Below, one piece after another: positions 6,202 through 8,359 of a stretch of 8,359 nucleotides of DNA. The notes below the pieces were generated by a model. It saw nothing but the letters and a program-made list of their open reading frames with translations, ran no database searches and was not told where the DNA came from. A program made the position numbers and the translations under genes. Every line of letters starts with the position of its first letter. Within the stretch, counting starts at the first letter, position 1. The DNA is from JASJBU01 sp965372385 (GTDB lineage: Bacteria; Pseudomonadota; Gammaproteobacteria; Chromatiales; Chromatiaceae), in the NCBI GenBank assembly GCA_965372385.1, contig CBDVCD010000144.1, positions 1 through 8,359 on the forward strand, written 5' to 3'.

Positions 6202-6601
6202 CCACTATCTCCTCTAAGAGTTTTTTGGGTATGGGGGTCGGCCGCAGGGTTTCCGCGGTTAAACTGGCAATCTTGATATGGCCACTGCAGAGCAGGGTCT
6301 TGTCATCGCCTCTTCTGACCTCCTGGTAGAAGGTCAGGCTCGCCTTGCCTTTACGGGCAATCCTGGCACTGACCTCCAATACCTCATTGAACCGCGCGGG
6401 GCGATGATACCCCACCTCAGCATGGCGAACTGCGAAGATCGTCCCGTACTGCTGGCGCATCTCATCCTGCTCATAGCCCAGGCTGCGCAACCATTCGGTG
6501 CGGGCCCGCTCCATGAATTTCAGGTAGTTGGCGTAGTAGACCACACCACCGGCATCGGTATCCTCGTAGTAGACCCTGACAGGCCAGACAAATTCGTTCA
6601 C
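6191..6601 (-). CDS. ybgC: YbgC acyl-CoA thioesterase (hotdog fold, Tol-Pal associated)
   Basis: YbgC is a cytoplasmic hotdog-fold thioesterase of the 4-hydroxybenzoyl-CoA thioesterase type. It hydrolyses acyl-CoA substrates and is linked to phospholipid metabolism; it is not required for Tol-Pal function in E. coli. The 136-residue protein has the family's length. The signature PVRVYYEDTDAGGVVYYANY lies at about 7-26, with Asp16 as the expected catalytic aspartate, followed by MERARTEWLR (about 30-39). The start is GTG at 6601: the first internal Met is residue 30, beyond the catalytic motif, and no ATG, GTG or TTG lies in frame between the ruvB stop and this codon. I see no good Shine-Dalgarno sequence; a purine stretch (AAAGGG) is too far upstream. 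The 3' end overlaps tolQ by 11 bases and contains the tolQ ribosome-binding site, so the two are translationally linked. Confidence 0.95.
   Translation of the reverse strand: MNEFVWPVRVYYEDTDAGGVVYYANYLKFMERARTEWLRSLGYEQDEMRQQYGTIFAVRHAEVGYHRPARFNEVLEVSARIARKGKASLTFYQEVRRGDDKTLLCSGHIKIASLTAETLRPTPIPKKLLEEIVDVE
6209..6214 (-). promoter_or_regulatory. strong ribosome-binding site for tolQ inside ybgC
   Basis: The minus strand reads GAGGAG here, within AGAGGAGAT, 7 bases before the tolQ ATG at 6201. It lies inside the last codons of ybgC. This is one of only two strong Shine-Dalgarno sequences I see in the cluster; the other serves pal. Confidence 0.8.
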
Positions 6602-6691
6602 GTCGTTGTTAACGGGCCCTTTCCCCAGCTTGTTACAATTCCCGTTATCTGAGTACGGTAGAGGCTCCGAGTTCCCCGGACAATCGATAAG
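6602..6691 (-). other. ruvB-ybgC intergenic region, possible promoter site
   Basis: This 90-base gap is the longest between genes in the window and marks the change from ruvAB to the tol-pal cluster, so a promoter for ybgC-tol-pal would be expected here or inside ruvB. I could not find a convincing sigma-70 promoter. The best pair is TTGTCC (4 of 6 consensus bases) with TACCGT (3 of 6) at a 17-base spacing, which is weak. No intrinsic terminator is visible, so read-through from ruvB is likely. An inverted repeat sits near the ybgC start and is listed separately. The gap is a multiple of three and has no stop codon in the shared frame of ruvB and ybgC. Confidence 0.35.
6610..6647 (-). repeat. 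inverted repeat ahead of ybgC
   Basis: The + strand reads TAACGGG at 6610-6616 and CCCGTTA at 6641-6647, a perfect 7-base inverted repeat around a 24-base loop. In the transcript the 3' arm ends 8 bases before the ybgC GTG codon, so a stem here could affect ribosome access. There is no U-tract, so it is not an intrinsic terminator. The pairing is seen directly; a regulatory role is inference, and a 7-base match over this distance can arise by chance. Confidence 0.35.
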
Positions 6692-7738
6692 TTACCCATC
6701 GTCAAACAGGTCATCCTCAAGCGGTACGTGCTCACCCTTCTTTGGCGCCAGGCCGAAGTGCAGATAGGCCGCCTGGGTTGCCACCCGACCTCTGGGAGTA
6801 CGCATCATGAACCCCTGCTGGATCAGATAGGGTTCCAGCACGTCCTCGATGGTGCCTCGTTCCTCGCCGATAGCGGCGGCCAGATTGTCCACGCCGACCG
6901 GACCCCCATCGAACTTTTCGATCACCGCCTTGAGCAGGCACCGGTCCATGGCATCGAAGCCGTTGCCATCCACCCTCAACATCTTCAAGGCGCGATCCGC
7001 CAGCTCGACGGAGACATGGCCATCCCCTTTCACCTGGGCATAATCCCGCACCCGCCGCAACAAGCGATTGGCGATACGCGGCGTCCCCCGGGAACGGCGG
7101 GCGATCTCCATCGCGCCATCCCGATCGATGCCGATATTCAGAATACCCGCGGACCGCCTGACGATATGCGCCAGATCCTGCGCCGAATAGAACTCCAGCC
7201 GCTGCACGATACCGAAACGGTCCCGCAGGGGGGAGGTCAACAGGCCGGCACGGGTCGTCGCCCCCACCAGGGTAAAGGGTGGCAGGTCGAGTTTGATGGA
7301 GCGGGCCGCGGGCCCCTCGCCGATCATGATGTCGAGCTGAAAGTCCTCCATCGCCGGGTAGAGCACCTCCTCCACCACCGGGCTGAGCCGGTGGATCTCG
7401 TCCACGAAGAGCACGTCATGAGGCTCCAGGTTGGTCAGCAGCGCGGCCAGATCACCGGGCCTTTCCAGCACCGGGCCGGAGGTCTGGCGCATGCTGACCT
7501 CCATCTCATTGGCGATGATATGGGCCAGGGTGGTCTTACCCAGACCCGGTGGCCCGAAGATCAACACATGGTCCAGCGCCTCAGCCCGGCCACGGGCGGC
7601 GGGGATGAAGATCTCCATCTGTTCGCACACCGCCGGCTGCCCCACATAGTCAGACAGCCGTTTGGGACGGATGGCACGGTCGAAGACCTCGTCCTCGCCC
7701 TGTACCTCTCCCTCGATGATTCTCTCTTCACGCTCCAT
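6692..7738 (-). CDS. ruvB: Holliday junction branch migration ATPase RuvB
   Basis: RuvB is the AAA+ hexameric motor that pumps DNA through the RuvA-bound junction. From the ATG at 7738 the protein has 348 residues. Visible in order are the DRAIRP and YVGQ N-terminal signatures, Walker A GPPGLGKT (about 62-69), Walker B LFVDEIH (about 110-116), the sensor-1 segment GATTRAG (about 159-165), the SPLRDRFG segment holding the arginine finger (about 169-176), the sensor-2 region with GTPRIANRLLRR (about 218-229), and a C-terminal winged helix with RTPRGR near residue 315 for DNA contact. Length and motif order match the family. A GTG directly before the ATG (position 7741) could be the start instead; neither has a clear Shine-Dalgarno sequence, so translation probably depends on ribosomes finishing ruvA. 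The protein ends in a short acidic tail (LEDDLFDDG). It pairs with ruvA just upstream. Confidence 0.97.
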   Translation of the reverse strand: MEREERIIEGEVQGEDEVFDRAIRPKRLSDYVGQPAVCEQMEIFIPAARGRAEALDHVLIFGPPGLGKTTLAHIIANEMEVSMRQTSGPVLERPGDLAALLTNLEPHDVLFVDEIHRLSPVVEEVLYPAMEDFQLDIMIGEGPAARSIKLDLPPFTLVGATTRAGLLTSPLRDRFGIVQRLEFYSAQDLAHIVRRSAGILNIGIDRDGAMEIARRSRGTPRIANRLLRRVRDYAQVKGDGHVSVELADRALKMLRVDGNGFDAMDRCLLKAVIEKFDGGPVGVDNLAAAIGEERGTIEDVLEPYLIQQGFMMRTPRGRVATQAAYLHFGLAPKKGEHVPLEDDLFDDG

Positions 7739-7744
7739 CACTGA

Positions 7745-8359
7745 TCAGGCTTTTTTTGCCGTGGCCCGCAGGGCCGATCGAATCAGTGCTTCGCTGCTCT
7801 GGCCTTCCGTCTCGACGGCCTTGACCATGCATACCGCATCCTGAGGTCTGTAGCCGAGGGCGACCAAGGCAGCCACTGCGTCGGAAACCGGGGTTTCAGG
7901 ACGTTCCGAGGACGCCCCGGAGGAGACGATAAATCCGCTGCTCGGCACGATCTCGAGCCGGGTAAGCCGGTCGCGCATCTCCACGATCAACCGCTGGGCA
8001 GTCTTTCTGCCTATGCCTGGTAGACGCACCAGGGAGGCAATGTCCTCATGCTGCACGCACTGGGCAAAATCTTCGGCGCTCATCCCGGAGAGGATTCCCA
8101 ACGCCATCTTGGCCCCCACTCCATTCACCTTGAGCAGACTGCGAAACAGGCTACGTTCCGACACGCTAGCGAAGCCGTAGAGTACATGGGCGTCATCGCG
8201 AATGGCGAGATGGGTATGCAGGGTTACCTGAGCACCCGTGTCGGGCAGGTTGAAGAAGGTGGACAGGGGTACTTCCAGCTCATAGCCGACCCCATTCACA
8301 TCCAGCAGCAGATAGGGGGCCTGCTTTTCCGCCAGTTCCCCGCGCAATTGTCCGATCAT
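7745..8359 (-). CDS. ruvA: Holliday junction branch migration protein RuvA
   Basis: RuvA binds four-way DNA junctions as a tetramer and loads the RuvB motor for branch migration in recombinational repair. The 204-residue protein has the family's usual length and three-domain plan. The N-terminal OB-fold begins MIGQLRGEL, as is typical for RuvA, and carries the acidic pin (Asp55-Asp56 in the RDDAHVLYGF segment) that separates strands at the junction. Two helix-hairpin-helix motifs follow at about 75-90 (VNGVGAKMALGIL) and 110-124 (LPGIGRKTAQRL). A polar, Ser-rich flexible linker spans about 137-157, and the RuvB-contacting domain III spans 158-204. The ATG is the last three bases of the window, so the gene looks complete but its upstream signals are not visible; any ruvC would also lie outside. 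ruvB begins within 3-6 bases of the stop. The 3' end contains a run of seven A that encodes Lys-Lys. Confidence 0.97.
   Translation of the reverse strand: MIGQLRGELAEKQAPYLLLDVNGVGYELEVPLSTFFNLPDTGAQVTLHTHLAIRDDAHVLYGFASVSERSLFRSLLKVNGVGAKMALGILSGMSAEDFAQCVQHEDIASLVRLPGIGRKTAQRLIVEMRDRLTRLEIVPSSGFIVSSGASSERPETPVSDAVAALVALGYRPQDAVCMVKAVETEGQSSEALIRSALRATAKKA

Noticed and set aside
6728..7744. A 338-codon open frame on the + strand opposite ruvB.
   Set aside because: It is the antisense shadow of ruvB. Its translation is rich in His, Gln, Gly and Pro with no recognisable domain, while the minus strand carries all RuvB motifs.
1..8359. A new defence, mobile or biosynthetic system hidden in the window.
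   Set aside because: All long stretches are filled by recognised conserved housekeeping genes in a known order; no gap exceeds 90 bases and no repeats, integrase or foreign-looking genes are present.

Overview
The window is a block of ordinary gammaproteobacterial chromosome. Every gene supported here lies on the minus strand. Read in the direction of transcription (high to low coordinates) the order is ruvA, ruvB, ybgC, tolQ, tolR, tolA, tolB, pal, cpoB, queE, queC. I recall the same order (ruvAB, then ybgC and the tol-pal genes, then cpoB, queE and queC) in Pseudomonas and related gammaproteobacteria; in E. coli queE and queC are elsewhere. Base composition looks GC-rich by eye (not computed), codon use looks even throughout, and I see no mobile element, tRNA, rRNA or CRISPR. 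A gammaproteobacterium outside the Enterobacteriaceae, perhaps of the Chromatiales/Pseudomonadales type, is the best guess; I cannot name a genus.

Layout. Positions 8359-7745 and 7738-6692 hold ruvA and ruvB, the Holliday junction branch migration motor. A 90-base gap (6602-6691), the largest between genes, precedes ybgC (6601-6191), an acyl-CoA thioesterase. Then come tolQ, tolR, tolA, tolB, pal and cpoB (6201-1424), with overlaps or gaps of at most 28 bases. They encode the complete Tol-Pal machine: the inner membrane motor TolQ-TolR, the trans-periplasmic TolA, the periplasmic propeller TolB, the peptidoglycan-binding lipoprotein Pal, and the TPR protein CpoB. queE (1403-762) and queC (757-77) follow with gaps of 20 and 4 bases and encode two enzymes of preQ0/queuosine synthesis. 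Positions 1-76 are non-coding as far as I can tell.

How the parts work together. TolQ-TolR uses the proton gradient to drive TolA, which acts on TolB and Pal to let the outer membrane follow the septum during division; CpoB links this to peptidoglycan synthesis. QueE makes 7-carboxy-7-deazaguanine and QueC converts it to preQ0. RuvAB repairs DNA. The three functions are linked by position and probably by co-transcription, not by a shared reaction.

I found no new biological system. The items worth a second look are small: a perfect inverted repeat that puts the pal ribosome-binding site in a hairpin loop, strong contrasts in translation signals along the tol genes, an inverted repeat and an uninterrupted reading frame between ruvB and ybgC, a TolA C-terminal domain with only one cysteine, and uncertain start codons for tolB, queE and others.
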